Below, in pieces: positions 56,375 through 64,000 of a stretch of 64,000 bases of DNA. The notes beneath the pieces were generated by a model. It searched no databases. It was not told the origin of the DNA and saw nothing but the letters and a program-made list of their open reading frames with translations. Position 1 is the first letter of the stretch. Each line of letters starts with the position of its first letter. A program made the position numbers and the translations under genes. Source of the stretch: Dendrophyllia cribrosa (Eukaryota > Cnidaria > Anthozoa > Scleractinia > Dendrophylliidae); contig JAJLRJ010000010.1 in NCBI GenBank assembly GCA_024195265.1, positions 17,858,193-17,922,192 of the forward strand, read 5' to 3'.

Positions 56375-59300
56375 ATGGCAATGGCAAACGTTGCACCCAA
56401 CTTCAACAGAGCGCATGGATGCTACCACGGATGGCTTGCCAGTTACCGAATGGATGTTCCACCTGATCTTGGTAAAAAGGATCTTCTTCTGTTTCACAAT
56501 GAAGTCCTTGACAATATGCTCGACGTCATAGAAGAGCAATCCTACGATCTTGGACCTTTGAAGTTTCAATACACAGTCTTACTAGACATTAAGAAGCAGA
56601 CAGACGAAGGTGAAGTGAGGGAACAATGTTACGTAGGAGGAGATGGCAACCCAACCATCCAAAACGTTTTCAATCGCAAAGAAGTAAAAAGAAAACTTAG
56701 GGCTAGAATAGACCAACTTAGAGAGAAAGTCGCTGGCTGGACAGAAAGAGGTTCAGGATGGGTCTTCGACGGTATCAGAACTGTCTTTCTAGACTTCTCT
56801 AGAAACAATCCAATAAGAGGCGGTTCATATATCCCTCTCCCACCAAAACTCAAGGCAAAGCAAGCAATCATAAACGTTAAAAACAGAGATGATGCTTGTA
56901 TTAAGTGGGCTTTGAAAGCAGCATTCTTCCCTGCCATTGCACACTCTGACAGGCCAAGCCAATATCCTCGAGAAGACGTCTTCAACTTCACAGACATCTC
57001 CTTTCCAACACCCTTGCATGAGATTCCAAAGATCGAGACGCAGAACGACATTGCAATCAACGTTCTAGGCTGGGATGGCAGTAAGGTAGTGATCTACCAT
57101 GTGAGCGAGATGGATGCCCCTGACATACCAAGTGTCAACCTCATGCTCATCACAAAGACTGATAACCACACCGGCAATACGAAGTTTCACTACTGCTACA
57201 TAAAGAGCCTAAGCAGGCTTCTTTATAGCCAACAACAATGCATTGGCCACTGTTTGCACTTCTGCACTAGGTGCTTGCAGGGCTACACATCGGAAAGAGT
57301 CCTCGAGAAACACCGCACTCTATGCATAGGAGCTGCCTCTCGCCCAACAAGAATCGATATGCCTGAGAAAGGTAAAAACACTCTGCAGTTCACAAACTAC
57401 CAGAGGCAGATGAAGGCGCCGTTTGTCATCTACGCTGACAGCGAGAGCATCATCGAGAAGGTTGACGTATGTATACCAGCACCCGGCAAAAGCAGCACAA
57501 CACAGACAGAGATCCACAAGCCCTGTGGCTTCTCCTTCATAGCCGTGCGATCTGATGGAGAGGTGGTGAAAGACTTCCTTTACCGTGGTGAAGACTGTGT
57601 GCAAAGGTTTCTTGATGCTCTTGTTGAAACTGAACTCGAGTTAAGGGAAACACTCAAGCAGGAGGTGCCGCTGCAAATGACAGGACAAGACCGGCATGAC
57701 TTCTACACCGCAACCATTTGTCACATCTGCAAGAAGGACCTTGTCAAGTACAACCAACGTGATGAGGCTGATTTCTTTCACCCAGACACGGGCGAATACA
57801 TCGGTAAGGCTCACAGGCACACAAAATATCCTGGTAGCCGAATACCTTGCTTTTTCGAACTCTACAATCGCTACAAACCAGATGACGGTAGGTGGGTCAA
57901 GAGGCAGCCTAAGCCAGACGATGCTGAAGATAACAGTGACTGCATTGAATGTGGCCAGCCTCTTTTACGCCCACAATTCAGAGACGCTGTCAGAGATCAC
58001 TGCCACATAACTGGTAAGTATCGCGGAGCAGCCCACAATGTGTGTAACCGGAGTTACTTCCGCATCGACCCAAAGAAAACAATCATTCCGGTTGTCTTTC
58101 ATAATCTGAAAGGCTACGACGCTCACCATCTGATGCAGCACATCGCCGAGATCGAGGGCACACCCAATCTGAGATGCATTCCAAACAACATGGAGAAATA
58201 CATCTCATTCTCTCTCGGCAGACTCAGGTTCATTGACAGCTTGCAGTTCATGTGCTCTAGCCTAGACAACCTTGTAGGCTCCAACAAGCCAGAGGACTTC
58301 GATATCACAAAGCGGCTTATAACTAACCAAGCCAAAAGAGGCCTATTACTCCGCAAGGGCGTCTATCCCTATGAGTACATGGACTCCTTCGAGAGATTCA
58401 ACGAGACACCTCTCCCGCCTAAAGAGGGTTTCTACAGCAAGCTCACAAAGTCTGGTATAGACGATAAAGATTTCGAGCATGCCAGGCAAATCTGGGAAGC
58501 ATTCGAATGCGAGAATCTCGGGCAGTACCACGATCTCTATCTGGCAACAGACACAGTTCTCCTCGCGGATGTGTTTGAGAACTTCCGAAAGACATGTCTA
58601 AAGCACTACGGTCTTGACCCTGCGCACTACTACACAAGTCCTGGTCTAAGTTGGGACGCGCTACTCAAACACACGGGAATCCAGCTCGAACTCCTCACCG
58701 ACTACAACATGTATCTCTTCATCGAGAAGGGAATGCGGGGCGGCATATCAACAGAGATGAAGCGCCACTGCAAGGCAAACAATCCATATCTGCAAGACTA
58801 CAATCCAGAGGAAGAGACCACTTACATTCACTACCTCGACGCAAACAACCTCTATGGTTGGGCCATGAGCCAGCCTCTCCCAGTTGGCAATTTCTCATGG
58901 GCGCGCGTTATGCCCACTGAAAAACAAATTATGAGCTTGCAGCCAGACAGAAAGAGAGGATGCATTCTCGAGGTGGACTTGGAGTACCCAGAGGAGTTGC
59001 ATGACGAGCACAACTCTTACCCTCTCGCCCCAGAGAGCACAGAGGTCCCAGAAGAGTGGATGTCGCCCTACCAACTAGCCCTTGCAAGAGAGCTGAATCT
59101 AGGGAAGGACAGAACTAAAAAGCTACTCCTCACCATGAGAGATAAGAAGAATTATGTCCTCCACTACCGCAATCTCCAGCTCTATCTCGAGCTCGGTATG
59201 AAACTGAAGAGGGTGCATAACGTTCTCTCCTTCGACCAGAAAGATTGGATGGAGCCATACATCACCTTGAATACCGAGCACAGGAAGCAGGCCAAGACAC

Positions 59301-60148
59301 AGTTTGAGAAGGACTTCTTCAAGCTGATGAACAACTCCGTCTTCGGTAAGACAATGGAGAACCTCAGAAACCGAACCGTTGTCAAGCTCGTACGAGCCAA
59401 CGAGGAGGCAAAACTTCGTAAGCTCCTATCCAGCCCACTTTTCGCAAGAGCAACGGTCTTTAGTGACAGCCTGGCCGGCATCCAGATGCATAAAGACAGC
59501 ATCCTGATGAACAGGCCAGTATACACGGGTATGTGCATCCTCGATCTCTCCAAAACCTTGATGTACAGGTTCTACTACCAGCACCTCAAGTACAAGTACG
59601 GCGCACGGTGTGAGCTACTCTACACCGGCACAGACTCTCTCCTACTCGAGATCAAGACGGAGGACATCTACAAAGACATGAGGCGCAGTCTCTGGCGCTA
59701 TGACACGAGCGACTATCCCAATGACCATCCCTTGCACAGTCAAGTAAACAAGAAGGTCATCGGCAAGATGAAGGATGAGTGTGAGGGTGTGCCCATCTCA
59801 GAGGTAATCTACCTTCGCCCGAAAATGTACAGTATCTTGAAAGACGATAGCAGGTGTGTTAAGAAGAAGGACAAGGATGGCAAAGAAATCAAAGCTAAGC
59901 TGGACATCAAGAAAGCAAAGGGAACCACCAAGGTTGTCACAAAGAAAGAGATCATCCACCAAAATTACAAGGATGCGCTCTTCAGCAGGCAATCCTTCAA
60001 GCACGGGATGGACAGGCTTCGAAGCAAAGACCATCAGATATTTGGCGAGCATCTAAATAAGACAACACTGTCACCCTTTGACTCCAAGCGCTGGATCAAG
60101 GATGATGGTGTCCACACGCTGGCATACGGACACAAAGACATACACTAA
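56375..60148 (+). CDS. Protein-primed family B DNA polymerase (C), open but catalytically altered
   Basis: 1,257 residues from ATG 56375, after tgtatatataaccc. Domains as in B: OTU-like NVKNRDDACIKWAL...HYCYIK, a finger FCTRCLQGY, exonuclease motifs YADSESI (B has DFE), FHNLKGYDAHHL and ATDTVLLADVF, palm motif A LDANNLYGWAM, motif B MNNSVFGKTM. Motif C reads YTGTDS at about 59630-59647 instead of YTDTDS: a GAC to GGC change replaces the first of the two catalytic Asp residues. The frame is intact but DNA synthesis should be lost. C-terminal Lys-rich segment (KKKDKDGKEIKAKLD) as in B. Confidence 0.93.
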   Translation: MAMANVAPNFNRAHGCYHGWLASYRMDVPPDLGKKDLLLFHNEVLDNMLDVIEEQSYDLGPLKFQYTVLLDIKKQTDEGEVREQCYVGGDGNPTIQNVFNRKEVKRKLRARIDQLREKVAGWTERGSGWVFDGIRTVFLDFSRNNPIRGGSYIPLPPKLKAKQAIINVKNRDDACIKWALKAAFFPAIAHSDRPSQYPREDVFNFTDISFPTPLHEIPKIETQNDIAINVLGWDGSKVVIYHVSEMDAPDIPSVNLMLITKTDNHTGNTKFHYCYIKSLSRLLYSQQQCIGHCLHFCTRCLQGYTSERVLEKHRTLCIGAASRPTRIDMPEKGKNTLQFTNYQRQMKAPFVIYADSESIIEKVDVCIPAPGKSSTTQTEIHKPCGFSFIAVRSDGEVVKDFLYRGEDCVQRFLDALVETELELRETLKQEVPLQMTGQDRHDFYTATICHICKKDLVKYNQRDEADFFHPDTGEYIGKAHRHTKYPGSRIPCFFELYNRYKPDDGRWVKRQPKPDDAEDNSDCIECGQPLLRPQFRDAVRDHCHITGKYRGAAHNVCNRSYFRIDPKKTIIPVVFHNLKGYDAHHLMQHIAEIEGTPNLRCIPNNMEKYISFSLGRLRFIDSLQFMCSSLDNLVGSNKPEDFDITKRLITNQAKRGLLLRKGVYPYEYMDSFERFNETPLPPKEGFYSKLTKSGIDDKDFEHARQIWEAFECENLGQYHDLYLATDTVLLADVFENFRKTCLKHYGLDPAHYYTSPGLSWDALLKHTGIQLELLTDYNMYLFIEKGMRGGISTEMKRHCKANNPYLQDYNPEEETTYIHYLDANNLYGWAMSQPLPVGNFSWARVMPTEKQIMSLQPDRKRGCILEVDLEYPEELHDEHNSYPLAPESTEVPEEWMSPYQLALARELNLGKDRTKKLLLTMRDKKNYVLHYRNLQLYLELGMKLKRVHNVLSFDQKDWMEPYITLNTEHRKQAKTQFEKDFFKLMNNSVFGKTMENLRNRTVVKLVRANEEAKLRKLLSSPLFARATVFSDSLAGIQMHKDSILMNRPVYTGMCILDLSKTLMYRFYYQHLKYKYGARCELLYTGTDSLLLEIKTEDIYKDMRRSLWRYDTSDYPNDHPLHSQVNKKVIGKMKDECEGVPISEVIYLRPKMYSILKDDSRCVKKKDKDGKEIKAKLDIKKAKGTTKVVTKKEIIHQNYKDALFSRQSFKHGMDRLRSKDHQIFGEHLNKTTLSPFDSKRWIKDDGVHTLAYGHKDIH

Positions 60149-60154
60149 CACGCG

Positions 60155-61144
60155 CTATAGCCCAGCTGGTGGTAACTGAGTGCCCGGCGGCACAATCATC
60201 AACTCCTCACGAACAAACCCTCTCTTGGGCCCATCCTAGAGATAATACACCAGTGGCTCATTCGGCTTGGTAACAACTCTCTCAACGTTATAGACCTTCA
60301 AAGACCAGATCGGATCGGTCGCCCGCCTACCACCACCCTCAAGCTCACCGGGGTAATAAAGATATCTCACACTCACCCGGGGAGGGAGCTTCTTCTCATA
60401 AACCCCAACAGGCCTAGCATATGGAGTCGCGGGCTTGGAAGATATTGCCTTCTCTTTGATCGCTTTCGCAGGCTTCTTGCCAGTGAGTCTTGTTACTTCA
60501 TTGTTCAAGGCTGAGACAACATCTGGCAGTCTTTTCACCCAACCAGTCGAACGGCCAGAGGGCATATTCATTTCAACGGCATACTGATAACCAAACAACC
60601 TTTCAGCCAGGGTGCGATTGAATCTCTCCACAATTGCTTGGTCTCTGTGGATATCAACCCGCCCGCGACGAATGGTCGTTTTGTTATCCTCCATGGTCTT
60701 AGTCACAGCCCCCATAAACCCCTTCCCAGAGTCAACTTGCAAGAGTTGAGGCCATTTCAAAGGCCCGCGTCTGTAAATCTTCTGAAAGGCCCTTGAGACT
60801 TCTTCAGACTCTTTCGAAGTCAGGGGCTTTGCTGCTTTGAAACGGCTAGCCACATCAACAAGGGTTAATGCGTATTTGTAAACCTTTCTCCCATGAGGAA
60901 GTTTGTCGTGGGGCAGGAAGAGAAGATCTGCTTGATGCACTGCATTGGGTGATGAGACATCAAACTTGGGCCGGGGGATATGGCGTGGCGCTGGGAGGTA
61001 AACTTGCCAAATGGCTTGTTTGACCAGCCATTTCTTTGCGACATCATCAGAGCCCTTGGCCGCTGCAGCTAGCTTTTTGACAGCGGCAAGACCTTTCCAA
61101 TACCCTTTCGGACTGTAATAGATCTTTGAGAGTTTCGCCTCCAT
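60155..61144 (-). pseudogene. Polinton rve integrase, nonsense and core changes (C)
   Basis: Same layout as B. The frame from ATG 61144 stops at a TAG (60236-60238, in YYL) where B has a Tyr codon; the last 27 codons follow. In the core, QVDSGKGFMG replaces VDPGKEFMG, so the conserved Pro and Glu next to the second catalytic Asp are changed. DDE residues themselves remain. Ends six bases from the polymerase stop rather than overlapping it. Inactive or impaired. Confidence 0.9.
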
Positions 61145-61183
61145 AGGGGATATATATAGAGTTTATGAATCGGTGAAACATGC

Positions 61184-61519
61184 TCATGCCTTATGCGGCA
61201 TCCGACCATGCTGTGCAAAGAAAAGGCGCAGCTCTTCAATAACTCTGTCAGCAGCTTCTTCGTACTCATCAATTTGTTTTAAAAGGTTGAGATAAATGTT
61301 TCTAGCTAGTTCATTCATTTTCTGCTGTGCTCGGTCTATTTCCTTAGCTTCTTGAGCCGTGAAGATTGTTAGGAATGAGTGGTCTACATCACTTTCTTCA
61401 GCAAGTTCCCGAGTTATTTTCGATAGTTCCTTATTGTATTTATCCGAGGGGGATGTTGGTAAAAGGCTCAATACTTCCATAAAGGCGTTACGATCTCCTT
61501 CAGAAAAGGGTGTAGCCAT
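61184..61519 (-). CDS. C-specific small helical protein
   Basis: 111 residues, ATG 61519 behind tatatatac-type sequence. Strongly helical and acidic (TRELAEESDVDHSFL, EAKEIDRAQQKMNELARN, EEAADRVIEELRLFF). It lies between the integrase and the 145-residue membrane protein, a position empty in A and B. No family recognised. Intact among broken neighbours, though recent decay cannot be excluded. Could be an accessory or counter-defence gene, by position only. Confidence 0.55.
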   Translation of the reverse strand: MATPFSEGDRNAFMEVLSLLPTSPSDKYNKELSKITRELAEESDVDHSFLTIFTAQEAKEIDRAQQKMNELARNIYLNLLKQIDEYEEAADRVIEELRLFFAQHGRMPHKA

Positions 61520-61552
61520 GGTATATATATGTGTTTAAATATTTTAAAAAAA

Positions 61553-61990
61553 TTAAAGAAAGCGATAAGCCGCATACCCACCCGCAAGCAGGGTGCCTCC
61601 AATGAACACAAGTTCGCCATTCTGTTGTTGTGGACTGGGCTTGTAGAAGTCCGAGAACTGAGGCTCTTTGTAGTCTTTGATTTGTTTATCTGGTTGTGTT
61701 TGGTGCATCTGATTATACAAGACCAGGGCTTGGTCGGTGGTTTAGAAGTTTTTGCTAGCTTGGTGTTTAATCCGATCGTTGGCTGCAATCCAGTCGAGGA
61801 GCTTGGTGCGGTCCTTCTGGAATTTGGCGTAAGCCGCTTGGTATTGTTCAAGGGCTTTGTCGTGACGGATTTTCTCATCCATTGCTGCCTTTCCGTTATC
61901 ACCAGACAGATATTTCGCGAGATAATTGCCGCCCGTGAAAGCGGCCGCATTAAGAACAGCGCCAAGGGCCATTATTGCAATCGACGCCAT
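61553..61990 (-). pseudogene. Membrane / helical protein, nonsense (C)
   Basis: Homologue of A 26678-27115 and B 33363-33800. Open from ATG 61990 to a TAA at 61742-61744, where A and B have CAA (Gln); the frame then runs on to 61553. One C-to-T change. Confidence 0.75.
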
Positions 61991-62014
61991 TGTGGTCGTG
62001 TATACATATGGTTT

Positions 62015-62236
62015 TTACATGTTGTCTGGGAGGATTTTCTGGTCCTCGAGATATTTCTTCAGCGCGATGCTGCCAGCCATGACGGCTGTGAACTTGACGT
62101 AGTTCATTAAGCTTGCACTGGGGTCGGCAGTGAAGTTTTCTTTGATGGTCTTTTTCCCAATAAAACCAATACCGGCGACAATGCCAGTGATTGTCATGGC
62201 GCCGAGGATAGACTTCACAAGCTTGTTGTCAGACAT
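62015..62236 (-). CDS. Two-helix small membrane protein (C)
   Basis: 73 residues, intact, same length as in A and B. Hydrophobic stretches TITGIVAGIGFIG and MNYVKFTAVMAGSIAL. Located next to the basic membrane protein without the repeat-tailed gene found between them in A and B. Confidence 0.65.
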   Translation of the reverse strand: MSDNKLVKSILGAMTITGIVAGIGFIGKKTIKENFTADPSASLMNYVKFTAVMAGSIALKKYLEDQKILPDNM

Positions 62237-62270
62237 GGTTTGTGTGCAGTATACATATGATTTTGTTTTT

Positions 62271-62741
62271 TTATTCCATTTTTTTAATTCCTTCCCTTAC
62301 CGGAATTCGAGATGGGGGTGTTGCAGCGGGTGTGGCTGCTTGTGGTGTGTTTACTGGTGTGTTTGCTGGTGTGTTCGATTTGCGTCCAAGCCTTTGCATT
62401 ATGGCTTCGCGTTGGTAATACACACCCGCAGCAGAGACAGCCAACCCTCCAACCCCCAGAATATAAAAGATTGAGTTGTTGTTGCTGTCACTTGTTGTGT
62501 CACTTGTTGCACCACTTGTTGTGTCACTTGTTGAGGGTGCAGGCTTTTGTGCTTCGGCCTTTTTCTTTGCTTCACGGGCTAGGCGGTTGCGTTCTGCTAG
62601 CCTTTTACCAGAAGCAACACGGCCGGGGTTCTTTTCTGTTGCAGGCTTTGTTTTCGGGGCCTCAGAGGTAACCCGTGCAGGTGTTGGTGTTGGAGTTGGA
62701 GTTGGTGTTTCTTCAGGGATCGTCTCGAGTGGTGTGGCCAT
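62271..62741 (-). CDS. Single-span membrane protein with Thr/Pro and basic regions (C)
   Basis: 156 residues, intact, homologous to A 25641-26111 and B 34445-34912. Thr-Pro repeat, basic helical part, DTTSGATSDTTSD linker, hydrophobic helix (FYILGVGGLAVSAAGVYY), Thr/Pro-rich tail and RIPVREGIKKME end. Box gtatatatg upstream of the ATG. Confidence 0.65.
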   Translation of the reverse strand: MATPLETIPEETPTPTPTPTPARVTSEAPKTKPATEKNPGRVASGKRLAERNRLAREAKKKAEAQKPAPSTSDTTSGATSDTTSDSNNNSIFYILGVGGLAVSAAGVYYQREAIMQRLGRKSNTPANTPVNTPQAATPAATPPSRIPVREGIKKME

Positions 62742-62872
62742 AGTGGGTATATATGTAAATTTTACTTTTTACAAGATGTGATAAGTGTGCTGACAGGTTG
62801 CTGTCAGGTTCCAGCCAGGTTCCTTCAAGGTTCCTTCAAGGTCGGCCCAGGTTCCAGCCCAACTTCATCAAA

Positions 62873-63141
62873 CACGAGAATTTAGTTTTATCGACTGAGT
62901 CGATAAGGTAAATTGACCACCGTAAAAAGACTCAAATAGCTGACGTTTCGAGCGCTAGCCCTTCGTCGGAGCGAACCGGGTAGGGTTCGCTCCGACGAAG
63001 GGCTAGCGCTCGAAACGTCAGCTATTTGAATCTTTTTACGGTGGTCAATTTACCTTATCGACTCAGTCGATAAAACTAAATTCTCGTGTTTCATCCCCCC
63101 ACCGACGCAGCACCACAGTTTCTCTAGAAACTAACCCCATT
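62873..63141. mobile_element. Palindromic Penelope-like insertion in Polinton C
   Basis: 269 bp flanked by a 13-bp duplication caacttcatcaaa (62860-62872, 63142-63154). About 106-bp arms (acacgagaatttag ... ctaaattctcgtgt) meet around cggtag, followed by a single-copy tail ending ctagaaactaacccc. Each arm contains ccgacgaagggctagcgctcgaaac, close to a hammerhead core (CTGANGA...GAAA) but with C for the invariant T, so it is eroded. It interrupts the 3' end of the helical gene. Confidence 0.8.
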
Positions 63142-63714
63142 CAACTTCATCAAAGCCCTCAAGTGGATAACCTTCACTGTCTCTGGTTGGATGTGTGGGT
63201 TGGGGCTCAGGCTCTCGTTCAAGCTTGATGTGTTTTGTTGTGATGATAGCAGCATTGGCAAGTGCCAGCAATCGTCCGCATCGCATGGCAAGACCTCCAG
63301 CAAGATTTGACAGCTCCTGGTTGATGATGTAGTCGTTCTTGAGTTCTTGCTGTAACTCCTTGACATCCTCAATCGGGAGCACCATACCAACGCCTTTGGA
63401 CACGAGCATGATGGCGGAATCAACTAGGGATTCGGTTGTCTTGTTGCCTATGTAGGCCTCGTACCTTTTGCAGTACTTCTCAACGTCCTTGTCTGACAGC
63501 CGCTTGACATGATCGTGTGTGAGCTGCACACCGATAGCTTCTTTGGCCTTGCCAGTTGAAACAAGGATTGCCAGCTTCTCACGTTTGGCAGGAATGCCAT
63601 TGTCACCAACTATCCCAACCAACTATCCCTCCCTGTGGGAGGTGTGGTTTCAGGGGTGGCCTCCAGCATCTGCATTACTTCGTCAAAAACGGCCTGGTCT
63701 TCATCTGCCATCAT
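63131..63714 (-). pseudogene. Helical Polinton protein, broken (C)
   Basis: ATG 63714 (MADEDQAVFDEVMQML). Near 63620 a 17-bp partial duplication of gatagttggt shifts the frame. The main part resumes at about 63622 (GIVGDNGIPAKREKLAIL ... ELSNLAGGLAMRCG). The 3' end (after FDEV) is replaced by the foldback insertion. Broken at a different place from A and B. Confidence 0.72.
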
Positions 63715-63980
63715 CAGGGGTATATATATGTGTTTTTATTTTTCAATAATTCTCTTGATGTCGGGCAGGGCAAAAGAGTTTCAAGCTCACGTATAAGCCC
63801 CGCCATGGTGCCTGGCATAGAATTCAACCGCAATGGATATCTGTTGAGAAGCATGAGGCGCAGATCTTCCTCACCAGCGGCTTTGATAATTTTGTTTTGC
63901 GCATCAAGTGTGTGTTTGTGCAATTCATCCAAAAGCTGTGAAAGCACAGTGAGCTCGTGTAGACTGGTTGGCGCATTCAT
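63714..63980 (-). CDS. Small helical protein with altered C-terminus (C)
   Basis: 88 residues, ATG 63980. Matches A and B up to RELETLLP, then a five-base insertion (gggca) changes the frame so that the last dozen or so residues become PTSRELLKNKNT. The remainder of the ORF runs into the promoter of the next gene. Otherwise helical as in the other copies. The ATPase would follow beyond the window edge. Confidence 0.55.
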   Translation of the reverse strand: MNAPTSLHELTVLSQLLDELHKHTLDAQNKIIKAAGEEDLRLMLLNRYPLRLNSMPGTMAGLIRELETLLPCPTSRELLKNKNTYIYP

Positions 63981-64000
63981 GGCATGTATATATATGTGTT

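Larger units (their letters stand above)
56222..64000. mobile_element. Polinton C, left end truncated, right end outside window
   Basis: Same gene order as B. The ACTACT that closes the terminal palindrome in A and B is visible at 56262-56267, preceded by gtcggggttaccccggtttagcac, but the matching left arm is absent. The element therefore seems cut near the centre of its terminal palindrome. The internal motif ataaccaattgaagaaa is kept. Most genes are broken by point changes. Confidence 0.8.

Overview
The window looks like nuclear DNA of an animal. It carries eukaryotic tRNA genes with internal A and B boxes and downstream T-runs, plus Ngaro, Penelope-type, PIF/Harbinger, mariner-type, SINE and LINE sequences and three Polinton/Maverick-class elements. 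My best guess is a cnidarian, probably an anthozoan. That is inference from the repertoire; no host protein gene that could identify the organism was recognised.

Backbone: a dispersed tRNA array of Asp(GTC), Pro(AGG) and Thr(AGT/TGT) genes with homologous spacers occupies 4.7-12.9 kb and 49.1-53.8 kb. A complete Ngaro-type tyrosine-recombinase retrotransposon (157-4715) lies at its left edge. One tRNA-Asp is split by a SINE. Penelope-type fragments carrying hammerhead ribozymes lie at 10.3-10.7 kb. PIF/Harbinger-type and other MITEs sit in the right-hand spacers, one pair beside an identifiable empty site elsewhere in the window.

Central block: the array is interrupted by a degraded LINE (12873-49127, bottom strand). 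That LINE is interrupted by Polinton A (14448-48679, 5-bp duplication TACCC). Polinton A is interrupted, inside its DNA polymerase gene, by Polinton B (28272-44820, 5-bp duplication TGCCC), in opposite orientation. Without B, element A is 17,678 bp; B is 16,549 bp. A third relative, Polinton C, starts near 56222 and runs off the right edge.

All three share one gene plan. At one end is a protein-primed family B DNA polymerase, convergent with an rve integrase. Then comes a run of small membrane or helical proteins, each behind its own TATATAC box, followed by the A32-type packaging ATPase and a probable double-jelly-roll capsid protein. Two large membrane-anchored putative virion proteins, a probable penton-like protein, a 2-TM coiled-coil protein, a VLTF3-like late transcription factor and a YqaJ-family exonuclease complete the set. 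The last four fall outside the window in C. A adds two small zinc-finger genes; C adds a 111-residue gene.

Distinctive points: the ends of A and B are long perfect or near-perfect palindromes (126-162 bp) that start and end with AGTAGT/ACTACT but are otherwise unrelated in sequence. A's polymerase belongs to a different lineage from those of B and C although the other genes are close relatives. All three polymerases are disabled in different ways: insertion in A, frameshifts in B, and loss of a catalytic Asp in C.
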